From Amycolatopsis sp. CA-128772 (GTDB lineage: Bacteria; Actinomycetota; Actinomycetes; Mycobacteriales; Pseudonocardiaceae), in assembly GCF_002904295.1 (NCBI RefSeq), contig NZ_PPHG01000080.1, positions 1-64,000 on the forward strand: a stretch of DNA of 64,000 nucleotides. The letters are read 5' to 3'. Position 1 is the first letter of the stretch. Each line of letters begins with the position of its first letter. Below, one piece after another: positions 9,245-18,436 of this stretch. Made by a program: the position numbers and the translations under genes. Under the pieces are notes generated by a model that was given only the letters and a program-made list of their open reading frames with translations, did no database searches and was not told the origin of the DNA.

Positions 9245-9720
9245 AGCTCGACCTCGTCCTGCGGGAGCTGCACCGCGCGGAAACGGCGATGGCCAAGGAC
9301 CTGCTGAAGGCGTCCGGCCGCCACCACGCCGAGCACGAGATCCACCACCTCGCCCGCGACCTGGCCGGCTGGTCGGCGGCACACGTGCGGGACATCGCCC
9401 GGGCCGGCCGCGCCCACGGCCTGGACCTCGGCGAGGAGGTGCCCGGCCCGGGGCCGCTGGAGCCGCTGCGGACGGCCCTGTCCGAGCTGGGCGGCCGTCG
9501 TCCGGAGCCGGGCGTGCTCCTGCTGGCGGACCTGCGCCGCCTGCACCGCCGCGCGGCGGGCGTCTCGCTCGACTGGGAACTGCTCGCGCAGAGCGCGCAG
9601 GCGGCGAAGGACACCGAAATGCTGGAGCTGGCGAGCCGCTGCCACCCGCAGACGCTGCGGCAGCTGAAGTGGACGAACGCGATGCTGAAGGTGCTCGCGC
9701 CGCAGATCCTGACGAGCTAG
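9241..9720 (+). CDS. Small helical protein coupled to the molybdoenzyme
   Basis: 159 residues. The ATG overlaps the molybdoenzyme stop (ATGA). The sequence is all-helical by eye, with HHAEHEIHHLARDLAGWSAAH at residues 23-43 and a C-terminal TEMLELASRCHPQTLRQLKWTNAMLKV segment. His/Glu spacing in the helices suggests a ferritin-like or four-helix-bundle fold (inference). It has no signal peptide or membrane segment. Tight coupling argues that it is a chaperone, electron-transfer partner or small subunit of the molybdoenzyme. I do not recognise the family. Confidence 0.7.
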   Translation: MKLDLVLRELHRAETAMAKDLLKASGRHHAEHEIHHLARDLAGWSAAHVRDIARAGRAHGLDLGEEVPGPGPLEPLRTALSELGGRRPEPGVLLLADLRRLHRRAAGVSLDWELLAQSAQAAKDTEMLELASRCHPQTLRQLKWTNAMLKVLAPQILTS

Positions 9721-9795
9721 GTCACCGCCGCCTGGGTACCCGGGTGATGGTGCTGCCCACGGTGAAGGACCTCGCCGAGCTGACCGGCCTGGCGG

Positions 9796-11042
9796 TCACC
9801 GCACCCGGGCTTCGCGGCCGTGCAGCAGAAATCCCAGCGGGTTGTCGCCGAGGCGGTCCAAGGCCCGGCGGCGCACGATCGTGCTGATCGCCGTCATTCC
9901 CACACCCCAGATCGCGACCACCACGACCACCGCGGGCGCGGGCAGCACCCGGTCCAGGTGGGCCAGGTTCACCGTGGCGGCGAGGGTCGCGATGCGGGCC
10001 GCCCGCTGGTACCAGCGGGCCGGCTCGGCCGCGAAGACGCGGGTGCCCGCGATGTAGACCGTCAGGCCCGCGGTGAGGAGCCAGGCCGCCGCGGGGGGTG
10101 GGGACTCGTGCAGCGAAAGGTTGACCCCGGCCGCGACCAGCAGCAGGGCGAAGGCCGGCGGCAGGTGGCCGCCCGCGTAGAGCGAATAGGCGAGCGTGGG
10201 GTTGCCGCCGGAGAGGCCGAGGAGTTTCTCGGACAGTTCCGCGGCCGAGGTGAAGTACAGCCACCACAGCGCGCCGGCGAGCACCAGGCCGCCGGTCATG
10301 GCCGCCCAGTACGCGAAGTCGTCGGCGGGTCGCTCCAGCGCGGCCGTGCCGACGGTGATCACCAGCTCGCCGAGCAGCAGGATCATGAACAACCCGAAGC
10401 GTTCGGCGAGGTGGGCGGAGTCGACCTTCAGGTTCGGGTCGCGGGGCCCGTCCAGCATCGCCCGCCGCCGCGCCTCGGCGGTCGGGCGTTCCCGGCGCTG
10501 CCCCGGGGCCGCCGGTGGCCGCCGAGGAGCAGGAAGCCGGCTTCCTGGAGCAGGGCGAACGCCCAGAACCACCCGCTGCCGGGCAGCACCGCCGAGGCCG
10601 CGAACAGGACCGCCGAAGCCGCGTAGCCGGTGCTGATCCGGCGCTGGTCGAGCCCGGGCCGGGCCGGCCACCGGTGGGCGGCCGCCAGGAGCACGCGGAC
10701 GGCGGCCATGGCCGCGGCGAAGATCGCGGGGTGGCCCTCGAAGACGTGGTGCACCTGGGTGGCGGCGATGGCGCACGGGATGGTGCCGGCGAGCACGAAG
10801 AGCCGGTCGGCGGCGCGGCTGTCGTCCCCGCGGCGGTTGTAGAGCACGGCGAAGCCGATCCACGTCCACCACAGCGTCGCGAAGAGCCCGAGCGCGGCGG
10901 CGACGCGCGCCCAGTGCGGGGCGGCCACCATGCCGTGCGCCACCTGGCCCACCGCGAACACGAAGACCAGGTCGAAGTACAGCTCCACCCAGCCGACCCG
11001 CTTGCCGGGCGCGACGCCGGCGTCCTCGTCCCCATCGGTCAC
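9796..11042 (-). pseudogene. LtrA (low temperature requirement A) membrane protein, frameshifted
   Basis: The N-terminal half reads well from GTG 11042 (GWVELYFDLVFVFAVGQVAHGM, the hallmark of LtrA) to LLLGGHRRPRG. The homologous reading then continues in another frame (ERPTAEARRRAMLDGPRDPNLKVDSAHLAERFGLFMILLLGELV) to the stop at 9796. One missing G in the CCCCGGGG run near 10501-10508 explains the switch. Adding one base restores a 415-residue protein of normal length with about 10 membrane helices. It is either a true inactivation or a sequencing/assembly indel. LtrA proteins have no firm biochemical role. Confidence 0.75.
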
Positions 11043-11443
11043 GGCGGGGATTCTGCCGCACCCGGTGCCCGGCACCCCCACCCGGGCGCGGCGGGAATTA
11101 ATAACACACCATTCGAGCAATGGCCGAATTCGCCCCGGCGGCTGCTGTGGGTAATTCTGCCGCCAGCACTCCGGAATGTCTCGCGCGCCTGCCGGAAGGC
11201 CCGGGAGCTGCGCGAACACTGTTGAACGGTGTGCAAGCAGCGACCGTGGGAACACAATCAGTGAGCCGCGGAAATAATTCGATCCTCCCCTTCCGAAACG
11301 CCGCCGCGCAGGGTTGACAAGGACGCCGGGCGTGATGTCTTCTGCTGGTCGGCCTGATCAACGCCACGTCATCCCTGGGGATCCGCCTCCTGTCCGAGTT
11401 CGACGTCAGCCGTGCGCGCGGCTGGGAATCGAGCGATTCCGCC
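11043..11443. other. Intergenic region between ltrA and the conservon
   Basis: About 400 bp that is less GC-rich than its surroundings. It contains divergent promoters for ltrA and cvnA. A TTGACA hexamer at 11314-11319 is the best -35 candidate for the conservon, but no convincing -10 follows at 17-18 bp. No convincing gene is seen on either strand, apart from the dyad at its right end listed separately. Confidence 0.5.
11425..11440. promoter_or_regulatory. 16-bp dyad just before the cvnA start
   Basis: GGAATCG-AG-CGATTCC is a perfect dyad that ends 3 bp before the ATG at 11444. It occupies the place where a ribosome-binding site would be, and no other SD is evident. It could be a protein-binding site or an RNA hairpin that blocks initiation (inference). 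Confidence 0.45.
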
Positions 11444-14047
11444 ATGCACGAAAGCAGATCCACGCCCCGCCGCCCGGCGGACGCCGCGTGGTGGCCGGCG
11501 CACTGGAGCGTCCGCACCAAGATCAGCGTCGTCCTGCTGCTGCCGGTCCTGGTCGCGGTGGCGCTCGCGGAGATCCGGATCCAGGGCGAGCTCGACCGGG
11601 CGACCGCGCTCAGCGCGGCCCGCGACCGGCTGCCGGTGCTGCGCGACACGCTCGATCTGACCGCGTCGCTGGGTGAGGAAATGGTCGCCGCCGTCGCGGT
11701 CCCGGCCGGTGCGCCGGACACGCTGACCGCGGCGGTCGACGCGAAGGTGGCGGCGGTCCAGCGCGATGTCGGCTTCGCGCCGCTGCCCGGGGACACCGGC
11801 CGGGCGCTGAACACCGCGCTGGGCAAGCTCGCCGGGATCCGCGCGGCCGGGGCCGGCGGCGGCGACGTCCGCACGAAGGCCGCCGGCTACAACGACATCA
11901 TCGCCACCCTCGGCGACCTCGTGCCGGCGATCGTCCCGGCCGACGCCGCCGACGCGGAGACCACCCGGCTGCTGGTGCACCTGCGTGGCGAGCTGGCCAC
12001 CGAAGAGACCTACCGGCGGGCCGCGCAGAACAGCCCGGACGACGCCTCGCTGCGCCCGGCCGTCATCCGGACCGCCGCCGAGCAGGAGGTCCTCGCCGAA
12101 CAGGCGGAGCACCAGCTGACCGGTGCCTCACTGGCCCGGTTCGCCGACGCGGCCGAGGCCGCCGACGGCCGGCTCGACGCCCTCCAGGAGCCGGGCGGCG
12201 GCCGTCCGCTCGCGTCGCTGCTGCCCTCGATCACCGCCGAGACCGCCGCGGTGACCGGCGTGCTGAACGACGTCGCGGCGCAGCTGTCGGCGAACGTCCA
12301 GGCGGCGGCGGACGACGCCCGGTCGGACTCCCTGCGTGACACCGCACTGGTCCTGGGCGCGCTGCTCGGCGCGCTCGCGATCGCGCTGCTGGTGGTGCGG
12401 TCGCTGGTCACGCCGGTGCGCCGGCTGCGCGCGGCCGCCCTGCGCGCGGCGAACGAGCAGCTGCCGGAAACCGTCCGGCAGGTCCGCGAGGGCCACGACG
12501 TCGACTGGCGCGCGGTGCCCGACTCCGGCGTCCGGACGGAGGAGGAGATCGGGCAGCTGGCCCGCGCGTTCGACGACATGCACCGCCAGGCGGTCCGGCT
12601 CGCCGTCGAGCAGGCCGAGCTGCGCAAGCAGGTCAGCGAGATGTTCATGACGCTGTCGCGGCGGAGCCAGTCGCTGGTCGAGCAGCAGCTGTCGATCATC
12701 GAGGACCTGGAGGCGGGGGAGCAGAACCCGCGCCGGCTCGACGAGCTGTTCCGGATCGACCACATCGCGACCCGGCTGCGCCGCAACGGCGAGAACCTGC
12801 ACGTCCTGGCGGGCGGGCGCCCGGTCCGCCACGGCCGCGAACCGGTCCCGGCCCGCGACCTGCTGCGCGCGGCGACGTCGGAGGTGAAGGACTACCGGCG
12901 GGTGGCCCTGGGCAACGCGCCCCGCGGCTCGGTCCAGCCGGAGGCGGCGGCGGACGTGGTGCACATCCTCGCGGAGCTGCTGGAGAACGCGACCCGGTTC
13001 TCGCCACCGGAGCACAAGGTGGCCCTGACGGCCGACCGCGGCGCGGACGGCGGCCTGCTGATCGAGGTGGTCGACCAGGGCCTGGGCATGACGCCGGCGG
13101 AGCTGACGACGGTGAACGACCGCCTCGCGGCGGCCGGCACGGTCGGCCCGGAGACGACCCGCCGGATGGGGCTGTTCGTGGTCGGCCGGCTGGCGGCCCT
13201 GCACGGGGTGACGGTGCGGCTGCGCGCGACGGGAACGGCCGCCCGCCACGCCGGGGTGACGGCGAGCGTCCACGTCCCGGGTGCGCTGGTGCTGGCGGAC
13301 CTGGCCCGTCCGATCGGCGCGGGCCGGCTGGTACCGGCGAGGAACGGGCACGCGCGGCCGCCGGAGGTCCCGGCCCAGGCGTCGACGCCGATCTTCGAGC
13401 AGGTCGTGACGAGCTGGTTCACCGAGCCGGGGGCCAAGCCGGTGGTGCGGCGGAACGGCTCGGCGGCCCCGGTGAGCTGGCCGACGGGGGAGGAAGCCGC
13501 GGCCGAGCCGGAGGAGGAGACCGACCGGACCGAGTCCGCTGCGGAGTACCGGGCCCTTTCAGCCGAACCGGTGAACCGCGGCGAAACTCCGGCCGCACCC
13601 CACGCCAAGCCGGCTGTGGAAGCCGTGGACGTGAGCCGGCCCGGCCACGCCGAAGCCACCACGCCACCCCCGGCCACCCCCGCCGTCGAACCCCCGGCCG
13701 AGCACGTCCCGGCGCACGCCGCCGACACCCCCGCGGCCGAAACCACCGTCGTCGGCGGGTGGGACACTCCCGCCGACCGGGTGCGGCAAGCCGCCGAAAG
13801 CGCTCTCCGGCCCGCCCCCGCGCAGCGGGTCACCGATGCCGGCCTGCCGACCCGCCGCCCCGGGGCGCAGCTCGCGCCCGGTGCGGTCGTTCCGCGGGTG
13901 CGGGAACAGGCCGGCGGGGCGCCGTTCCGCGACGCCGCCGCCGTTCGCAGCAGTCTCTCCCGGCACTACCAGGGCATGCGCGCGGCCCGGCAGGAAACCG
14001 CGGCCCGGGCCGGGCAATCCGGAAAGGACGAAGTGGATCCGCGATGA
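11444..14047 (+). CDS. cvnA: CvnA-type sensor histidine kinase-like protein (nitrate-sensor/HAMP/HATPase)
   Basis: 867 residues. Membrane helix 1 is at about residues 23-43 ([18 protein letters not shown]). A helical extracytoplasmic nitrate-sensor-like domain follows, then membrane helix 2 ([21 protein letters not shown], about 300-320), HAMP, and a HATPase domain with N box [15 protein letters not shown] and G box VVDQGLGM (about 505-550). It ends in a long Pro/Ala/Glu-rich tail of some 250 residues. No canonical H-box His is obvious in [22 protein letters not shown], which is normal for conservon kinases. It is the first gene of a conservon operon and ends in an ATGA overlap with cvnB. Confidence 0.85.
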   Translation: MHESRSTPRRPADAAWWPAHWSVRTKISVVLLLPVLVAVALAEIRIQGELDRATALSAARDRLPVLRDTLDLTASLGEEMVAAVAVPAGAPDTLTAAVDAKVAAVQRDVGFAPLPGDTGRALNTALGKLAGIRAAGAGGGDVRTKAAGYNDIIATLGDLVPAIVPADAADAETTRLLVHLRGELATEETYRRAAQNSPDDASLRPAVIRTAAEQEVLAEQAEHQLTGASLARFADAAEAADGRLDALQEPGGGRPLASLLPSITAETAAVTGVLNDVAAQLSANVQAAADDARSDSLRDTALVLGALLGALAIALLVVRSLVTPVRRLRAAALRAANEQLPETVRQVREGHDVDWRAVPDSGVRTEEEIGQLARAFDDMHRQAVRLAVEQAELRKQVSEMFMTLSRRSQSLVEQQLSIIEDLEAGEQNPRRLDELFRIDHIATRLRRNGENLHVLAGGRPVRHGREPVPARDLLRAATSEVKDYRRVALGNAPRGSVQPEAAADVVHILAELLENATRFSPPEHKVALTADRGADGGLLIEVVDQGLGMTPAELTTVNDRLAAAGTVGPETTRRMGLFVVGRLAALHGVTVRLRATGTAARHAGVTASVHVPGALVLADLARPIGAGRLVPARNGHARPPEVPAQASTPIFEQVVTSWFTEPGAKPVVRRNGSAAPVSWPTGEEAAAEPEEETDRTESAAEYRALSAEPVNRGETPAAPHAKPAVEAVDVSRPGHAEATTPPPATPAVEPPAEHVPAHAADTPAAETTVVGGWDTPADRVRQAAESALRPAPAQRVTDAGLPTRRPGAQLAPGAVVPRVREQAGGAPFRDAAAVRSSLSRHYQGMRAARQETAARAGQSGKDEVDPR

Positions 14048-14538
14048 CGGAACTGCACGCTCGACGCCCCGAGCCGTCGGCCCGGTCCCTCAGCGGGACA
14101 CTGGCCGTCCCCGGTCCCGCCGTCCCGCCCGAACGGACGGCGACGCTGAACTGGCTGGTCAACGGGTTCGTCCAGGACGTGTCGGGGATCGCGCACGCCG
14201 TGCTGGTCTCGGCCGACGGCCTGCTCGTCGCCGCCGACGACGCCCTGCCCCGCGAACGCGCCGACCAGCTGGCCGCCATCGCGGCCGGGCTGTCCAGCCT
14301 GTCGCTGGGCACCGCCGAACTGTTCACCGCCGGGCGGGTGGTGCAGTCGGTGATCGAGATGGAGCAGGGGTTCCTGCTGCTGATGAGCGTCGGCGACGGC
14401 TCGAACCTCGTCGTGCTCGCCTCGACCGGCTGCGACATCGGGCTGGTCGGCTACGAGATGACGATGCTGGTCGAGCGGGTGGGGCAGAAGGTCGACGTGC
14501 CCGCACGCGAGATACCGGTGGCCCAGGACCACCGGTGA
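14044..14538 (+). CDS. cvnB: CvnB roadblock/LC7-domain protein
   Basis: 164 residues. The roadblock/LC7 fold starts at about residue 33: [29 protein letters not shown], then [18 protein letters not shown] and [18 protein letters not shown]. Such proteins regulate small GTPases and are the second gene of actinomycete conservons. The start at 14044 overlaps the cvnA stop (ATGA). The 30-residue N-terminal extension before the domain looks disordered. The stop overlaps the GTG of cvnC. The usual partner GTPase (CvnD) is not encoded in this operon. Confidence 0.9.
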   Translation: MTELHARRPEPSARSLSGTLAVPGPAVPPERTATLNWLVNGFVQDVSGIAHAVLVSADGLLVAADDALPRERADQLAAIAAGLSSLSLGTAELFTAGRVVQSVIEMEQGFLLLMSVGDGSNLVVLASTGCDIGLVGYEMTMLVERVGQKVDVPAREIPVAQDHR

Positions 14539-14927
14539 TCGACGACCCGCCGCCCGGCCCGCACGGGGACGAGCCGCGCCGCAGCCCGGCGCTCGCCCGC
14601 CCCTACGCGTGGACCGAAGGCCGGACGGCACCGGCGGTCGAGATCGCCGTCGAAGCTCTGGTCGAGACCACGATGGCGGGCCTGGCCGAAGCCGGCTACC
14701 TGACCTCGAGCGCGCAGGCGGAGGTCCTCGAGCTGTGCGTCCGGCCGCGGTCGCTGATGGAGATCGCCGCGCTGCTGGCGCTGCCGCTCGGCGTGGTCCG
14801 CGTGCTCGTGCCGGACCTGATGCAGGACAACCTGGTGATCGTCCGCGACACGCTGTCGGAGACCGCCACCTGGGACGAGCGCCACGACCTGATGGAACGC
14901 GTGCTGCACGGGCTGCGCGACCTCTAG
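14535..14927 (+). CDS. cvnC: CvnC DUF742 protein
   Basis: 130 residues from a GTG that overlaps the cvnB stop (GTGA). It has the DUF742 features: an N-terminal [11 protein letters not shown], a central winged-helix-like [37 protein letters not shown] and a helical C-terminus. It is the third gene of a conservon. DUF742 proteins are thought to act with the kinase-like protein and roadblock protein in a membrane-associated signalling complex. A clean SD for the next gene (AAAGGA) follows 13 bp later. Confidence 0.88.
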   Translation: MIDDPPPGPHGDEPRRSPALARPYAWTEGRTAPAVEIAVEALVETTMAGLAEAGYLTSSAQAEVLELCVRPRSLMEIAALLALPLGVVRVLVPDLMQDNLVIVRDTLSETATWDERHDLMERVLHGLRDL

Positions 14928-14940
14928 AAAGGACTTCCCG

Positions 14941-15711
14941 ATGGAGCACTTCGCGCTGGGGCCCTGGCTGCTCGTGCTGGCGTACCTGACGTCGGTGGTC
15001 GGCTGCGCGCTCGGGCTGGCGTGCGCGGTCCAGGCCCGCCACGCGACCGACCCCCGCCACCGCCTGCGCTGGCTGGTGCTGGCGGCGGTCTCGATCGGCG
15101 GCGTCGGCATCTGGCTGATGCACTTCGTGGCGATGCTCGGGTTCAGCACCCCGGGCATGCCGGTCCGCTACGACATCTTCCGCACGGTGCTGTCGGCGGT
15201 CCTGTCGGTGGCGGCGGTGTTCGCGGGCCTGCTGGTGGTGGGCGGCCGCGCGAAGTTCGGCTGGTGGCGCCTGGCCCTGGGCGGCGTGATCACGGGCTTG
15301 GCGGTGAACGTCATGCACTACACGGGAATGTCGGCCCTTCGGGTCAAGGGCGACTTCGGCTACGACGGCGGCCTGGTGGCGCTGTCGGTGGTGATCGCGG
15401 TGGTGGCGGCCACGGCGGCGCTGTGGTTCGCGGTGTTCCTGGACCGCCTGTCGTTGCGCCTCCTGGCGGGTTTCGTGATGGGCGCGGCGGTGACGGGCAT
15501 GCACTACACGGGCATGGCGGCGGTCCGCATGAGCATGGACATGAACGCCCCCGACCCGGCGGGCGCGGAGGTGTTCTCGTTCCTGTTCCCGGTGTTCGTG
15601 CTCGCGGCGATCGCGATGGCGGTGCCGCTGTGCGCGGTGCTGCTGGCCCCGGCGGTTTCGCCGAAGGACGCCGAGCCGGCACCGGCCGGCGAAGACGTCA
15701 TGGCGGTGTGA
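14941..15711 (+). CDS. MHYT-domain integral membrane sensor
   Basis: 256 residues with seven predicted membrane helices. The three MHYT-type signatures are clear: GIWLMHFVAMLGF (about residue 59), NVMHYTGMSAL (about 125) and GMHYTGMAAV (about 188). The repeated Met/His/Tyr residues are proposed to bind copper or sense a gas or redox signal (published proposal). No GGDEF, EAL or kinase domain is attached, so it is a stand-alone sensor. It follows cvnC by 13 bp with its own SD. It occupies the place where conservons normally carry the CvnD GTPase. Transcription ends directly after the stop. Confidence 0.88.
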   Translation: MEHFALGPWLLVLAYLTSVVGCALGLACAVQARHATDPRHRLRWLVLAAVSIGGVGIWLMHFVAMLGFSTPGMPVRYDIFRTVLSAVLSVAAVFAGLLVVGGRAKFGWWRLALGGVITGLAVNVMHYTGMSALRVKGDFGYDGGLVALSVVIAVVAATAALWFAVFLDRLSLRLLAGFVMGAAVTGMHYTGMAAVRMSMDMNAPDPAGAEVFSFLFPVFVLAAIAMAVPLCAVLLAPAVSPKDAEPAPAGEDVMAV

Positions 15712-15745
15712 GACGGCCCGCGGGGGAACGCCCCCGCGGGCCGTC
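15712..15745. terminator. Perfect 15-bp stem terminator after the MHYT gene
   Basis: GACGGCCCGCGGGGG, loop AACG, then the exact reverse complement. The stem begins at the base after the stop codon and lies between two convergent genes. It is likely bidirectional, as is common in actinomycetes, without a long T tract. Confidence 0.85.
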
Positions 15746-15756
15746 GTTTCACCTCC

Positions 15757-18153
15757 CTACAGGCTGCAGATCAGCGAACACGCCTTCGCCGACGACCAGT
15801 CCGTTGTGGACGGTGGCGTTCCCGGCGGGACGTTCACCGGCACGTAGCTCACCTTCGCCTTGTTGGTGATCGGGAACAGGTTCAACAACGCGTACGTCGC
15901 GCAGTACACCTGCTTCGACTGGCCCGCCGCCAGGACGAACGGACCCGTCTGGCACGACGGCTCCACCGTGTCCACCACCTGCGCGGACGTGATCCCGACC
16001 GGACCCTGGTTCGTCACCGTGATCCGCCAGTACGCCGAGGCCGCGAGCACCCCGAGCAGGCCCACCGGGGCCTGTTTCGCCCACGGACCCGCGCCGCCCG
16101 GGCCGCACTGGGCCGGGTGGATCGCCGTGCAGATCTCCTTCTCCACCGTGACCTTCGGGGTGCACGTCGGGCCCGGGGCCACCGGAAGCGTCACCGTGTT
16201 GGACGTGAACGAACCCGTCGGGTCCGTGCCCGTTGCCGTGTTCGCCACCGAGGTCACCGTGCAGTCCGCCGAGATCGTCGTGCGGAAGCACAGCTGCGGT
16301 GCGTCGCCCGCGAAGTCGACCACCAGCGAACCGCTGAAGCCGGCCGCGGAATGCAGGACCAGCGTGGTCGTCACCGTGATCGACGGGTGCGCCGCCACCG
16401 AGACGCCGGTCAGGTCGACCGAGCCGTCCGGCGCGAAGCCCGGGGTCGGTACGACTGCCCCGTCCTGGTCGACCACCGTCACCCGGGACGCCGCGAAGTC
16501 GATGTTCGCCGGGTCGACACCCGTCAGCCGGGCCGAGGTGTAGCCCTGGACGTGCGAGGCGCCGTCGCAGTAGAAGTCACCCGGGCGCAGGGTCACCTGC
16601 CCGCCGGAGCGGACGCACGGGGTGGCGCCGGTCGCCGGGTCCATCGAAAACAGCACGCCTGCGTCGCCCAGGCCGATCAGGCAGCCCGACGGCGCGTCGT
16701 ACGCGTATCCGTAGTCCCGGGTCGCGCCGCCGTTCACCGACGGGTGGGTGATCAGGGCGGGCAGCCCCGCACACGCCGCCCCGGTCGCCCAGTCGTGGCA
16801 CACCGCCGCACCCGCGATACCGCCGTTCCAGACCGGGAAGTAGCTGCGCAGGTGACCGCCCGGGTCGGTGACGACCTCCGGGTTGAAGACGTACGTCCCG
16901 TTCGGCAGCGTGGCCGGACCCGGCGGTGCGGGCAGCGCCGACCCGTCGACCGCGAAGCAGGTCGTGACGTTCGTGGGACCGCCCGTCGACGAGCACACGC
17001 CCACCGGGGCACCGGCCGCGCTGAACGCCGTGTACGCGGTGAAGGTCAAGTTGCCCGCCGGTCCCGCCGGCCGCCAGGAAGCCCAGCCGGCGCACGCCGT
17101 GGCCGTCGCCGGGTCGAAGCAGCCCAGCGACGGCACCTGCGCGGTGCCGGGGTTCGACGAGGACGCGAACACCTTGCCCGCCACCACGTCCAGCGCGCCG
17201 TAGACGTACGGGTTGCCGCTGATGGCCGGCGCGATCGGCGCGTACGGCTGGCCGCCGCAGGCACTCTGCGTGGCGATGGTCCAGCAGACCACCGCGCCGC
17301 TGGTGACCAGGCCGTAGATGTTGCCGCCGGTCTCCACGAGCCCGGTGATGCCGCTGACCGCGGGCGATCCGCCGGTGGCGGCCAGCGCCCAGTACCCGCA
17401 GTTGGCCGAGGCCGCCATGTCGAGGCAGGCGACGCCGACGGAGGCCGCCGTCACGGCGGGGTAGTAGACCTTGCCGGGTGCCGCGGGGTCGCGGACGTAC
17501 TGCTCGACCATGGTGGTGGTGATGTCCCCGGCCCCCAGGGTGCCGAGCGGGCCGGGCGCGGTGTTGAGCACCTTCGGCCACGGGCCGCCCGGGCACCGCG
17601 TCCCGGAGGCGAGGTCGGTGCAGACCACCTTCGGCGAAGTGGCCCCCAGGTGGTGGTAGATGTTCCAGGCCTGCAGCGCGCCGCTCGGGGTGCGGTACAG
17701 GATCGGGGAAAAGCCGTCGCCGCCGGTGGCGGTGGTGACCGCCTGCACGGGCGGGGTCAGCGCGCCGGACAGCTGGGTCGCGTCGGGCCCGGCGGCGGGG
17801 TTCGTGGCGCGGACCGCGGTGACGCCGGACGCCGGTTCGGTACCGGTGAACGTGCTGCCGTCGGTCGACCACTCCGGCGTCCAGCCGGGGGGCGCGTGCA
17901 GCGAACCGGACTGGTAGGCCAGGCCCGCGCCGACGGCGTCGGTGATGGTGGCGGCGCCGGTCGTGGTGGCGTGGTCGTCGTAGCCGATCACCCAGTTCGC
18001 GGACGCGCCGTGGTCGGCGGGGGAACCGGTGCCCTGCACGGACTTCGTAAGCGCCGAGACCGGCGGGGCGGGGTCGGCGGCCGCGGGCAGCGGGACGACG
18101 GCGGCCGAGGCGAGTACCAGGGGCAGGAGCGCTCCCAGCATGCGTCTTCGCAT
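15757..18153 (-). CDS. Large secreted protein with Cys-pair repeats (propeller-like) and C-terminal Ig-like/DUF11-type domain
   Basis: 798 residues from ATG 18153. A clear signal peptide is present (MRRRMLGALLPLVLASAAVVPLPAAADP). The central 400 residues repeat a unit of the form x-C-x-D-x-A-T-x3-C-x-G-W: VVCTDLASGTRCPGG, VACLDMAASANCGYW, VVCWTIATQSACGGQ, LGCFDPATATACAGW, AVCHDWATGAACAGL. Six or seven such blades suggest a disulfide-stapled beta-propeller (inference). Two adhesin-like beta domains follow (VTVVDQDG..., KVTVEKEICTAIHPAQCGPGG...). No LPXTG or terminal membrane anchor is seen. Its role is unknown, perhaps cell-surface or matrix. Confidence 0.75.
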   Translation of the reverse strand: MRRRMLGALLPLVLASAAVVPLPAAADPAPPVSALTKSVQGTGSPADHGASANWVIGYDDHATTTGAATITDAVGAGLAYQSGSLHAPPGWTPEWSTDGSTFTGTEPASGVTAVRATNPAAGPDATQLSGALTPPVQAVTTATGGDGFSPILYRTPSGALQAWNIYHHLGATSPKVVCTDLASGTRCPGGPWPKVLNTAPGPLGTLGAGDITTTMVEQYVRDPAAPGKVYYPAVTAASVGVACLDMAASANCGYWALAATGGSPAVSGITGLVETGGNIYGLVTSGAVVCWTIATQSACGGQPYAPIAPAISGNPYVYGALDVVAGKVFASSSNPGTAQVPSLGCFDPATATACAGWASWRPAGPAGNLTFTAYTAFSAAGAPVGVCSSTGGPTNVTTCFAVDGSALPAPPGPATLPNGTYVFNPEVVTDPGGHLRSYFPVWNGGIAGAAVCHDWATGAACAGLPALITHPSVNGGATRDYGYAYDAPSGCLIGLGDAGVLFSMDPATGATPCVRSGGQVTLRPGDFYCDGASHVQGYTSARLTGVDPANIDFAASRVTVVDQDGAVVPTPGFAPDGSVDLTGVSVAAHPSITVTTTLVLHSAAGFSGSLVVDFAGDAPQLCFRTTISADCTVTSVANTATGTDPTGSFTSNTVTLPVAPGPTCTPKVTVEKEICTAIHPAQCGPGGAGPWAKQAPVGLLGVLAASAYWRITVTNQGPVGITSAQVVDTVEPSCQTGPFVLAAGQSKQVYCATYALLNLFPITNKAKVSYVPVNVPPGTPPSTTDWSSAKACSLICSL

Positions 18154-18183
18154 GAATGGTCCTCGATTCTTTCGACGGAAAGC

Positions 18184-18201
18184 CCGGGAATCGTTTCCCG
18201 G
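18184..18201 (-). promoter_or_regulatory. Hairpin in the 5' leader of the secreted repeat protein
   Basis: CCGGGAA-TCGT-TTCCCGG forms a 7-bp stem with a 4-base loop, 30 bp before the start codon on the minus strand. It could act on mRNA stability or be a protein site. Confidence 0.35.
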
Positions 18202-18436
18202 CCGAAGGAAAATCCTATGCCGCACCGGCAGTGTGTTGAAGCACTCTCACCCAGGCGCCGAAAAGGCGAAGCGAACAGCGCAATTACTCGTCAGTGGATG
18301 CCGTTGATGCCCGGTCTGACGAGCTGTTTTGTCGACGTGGGTCACCCGGATGGCTGCGGTATATTCACTCGATCGGGTAACGCGTGGTCGCCGCATCCGC
18401 CCGGTTTCGGGCCGGTGAAGATCTATTGTCCTTGAT

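Noticed and set aside
6758-9382. Long minus-strand open frame opposite the molybdoenzyme
   Set aside because: No motifs, and the plus frame is a complete molybdopterin oxidoreductase with coupled partner.
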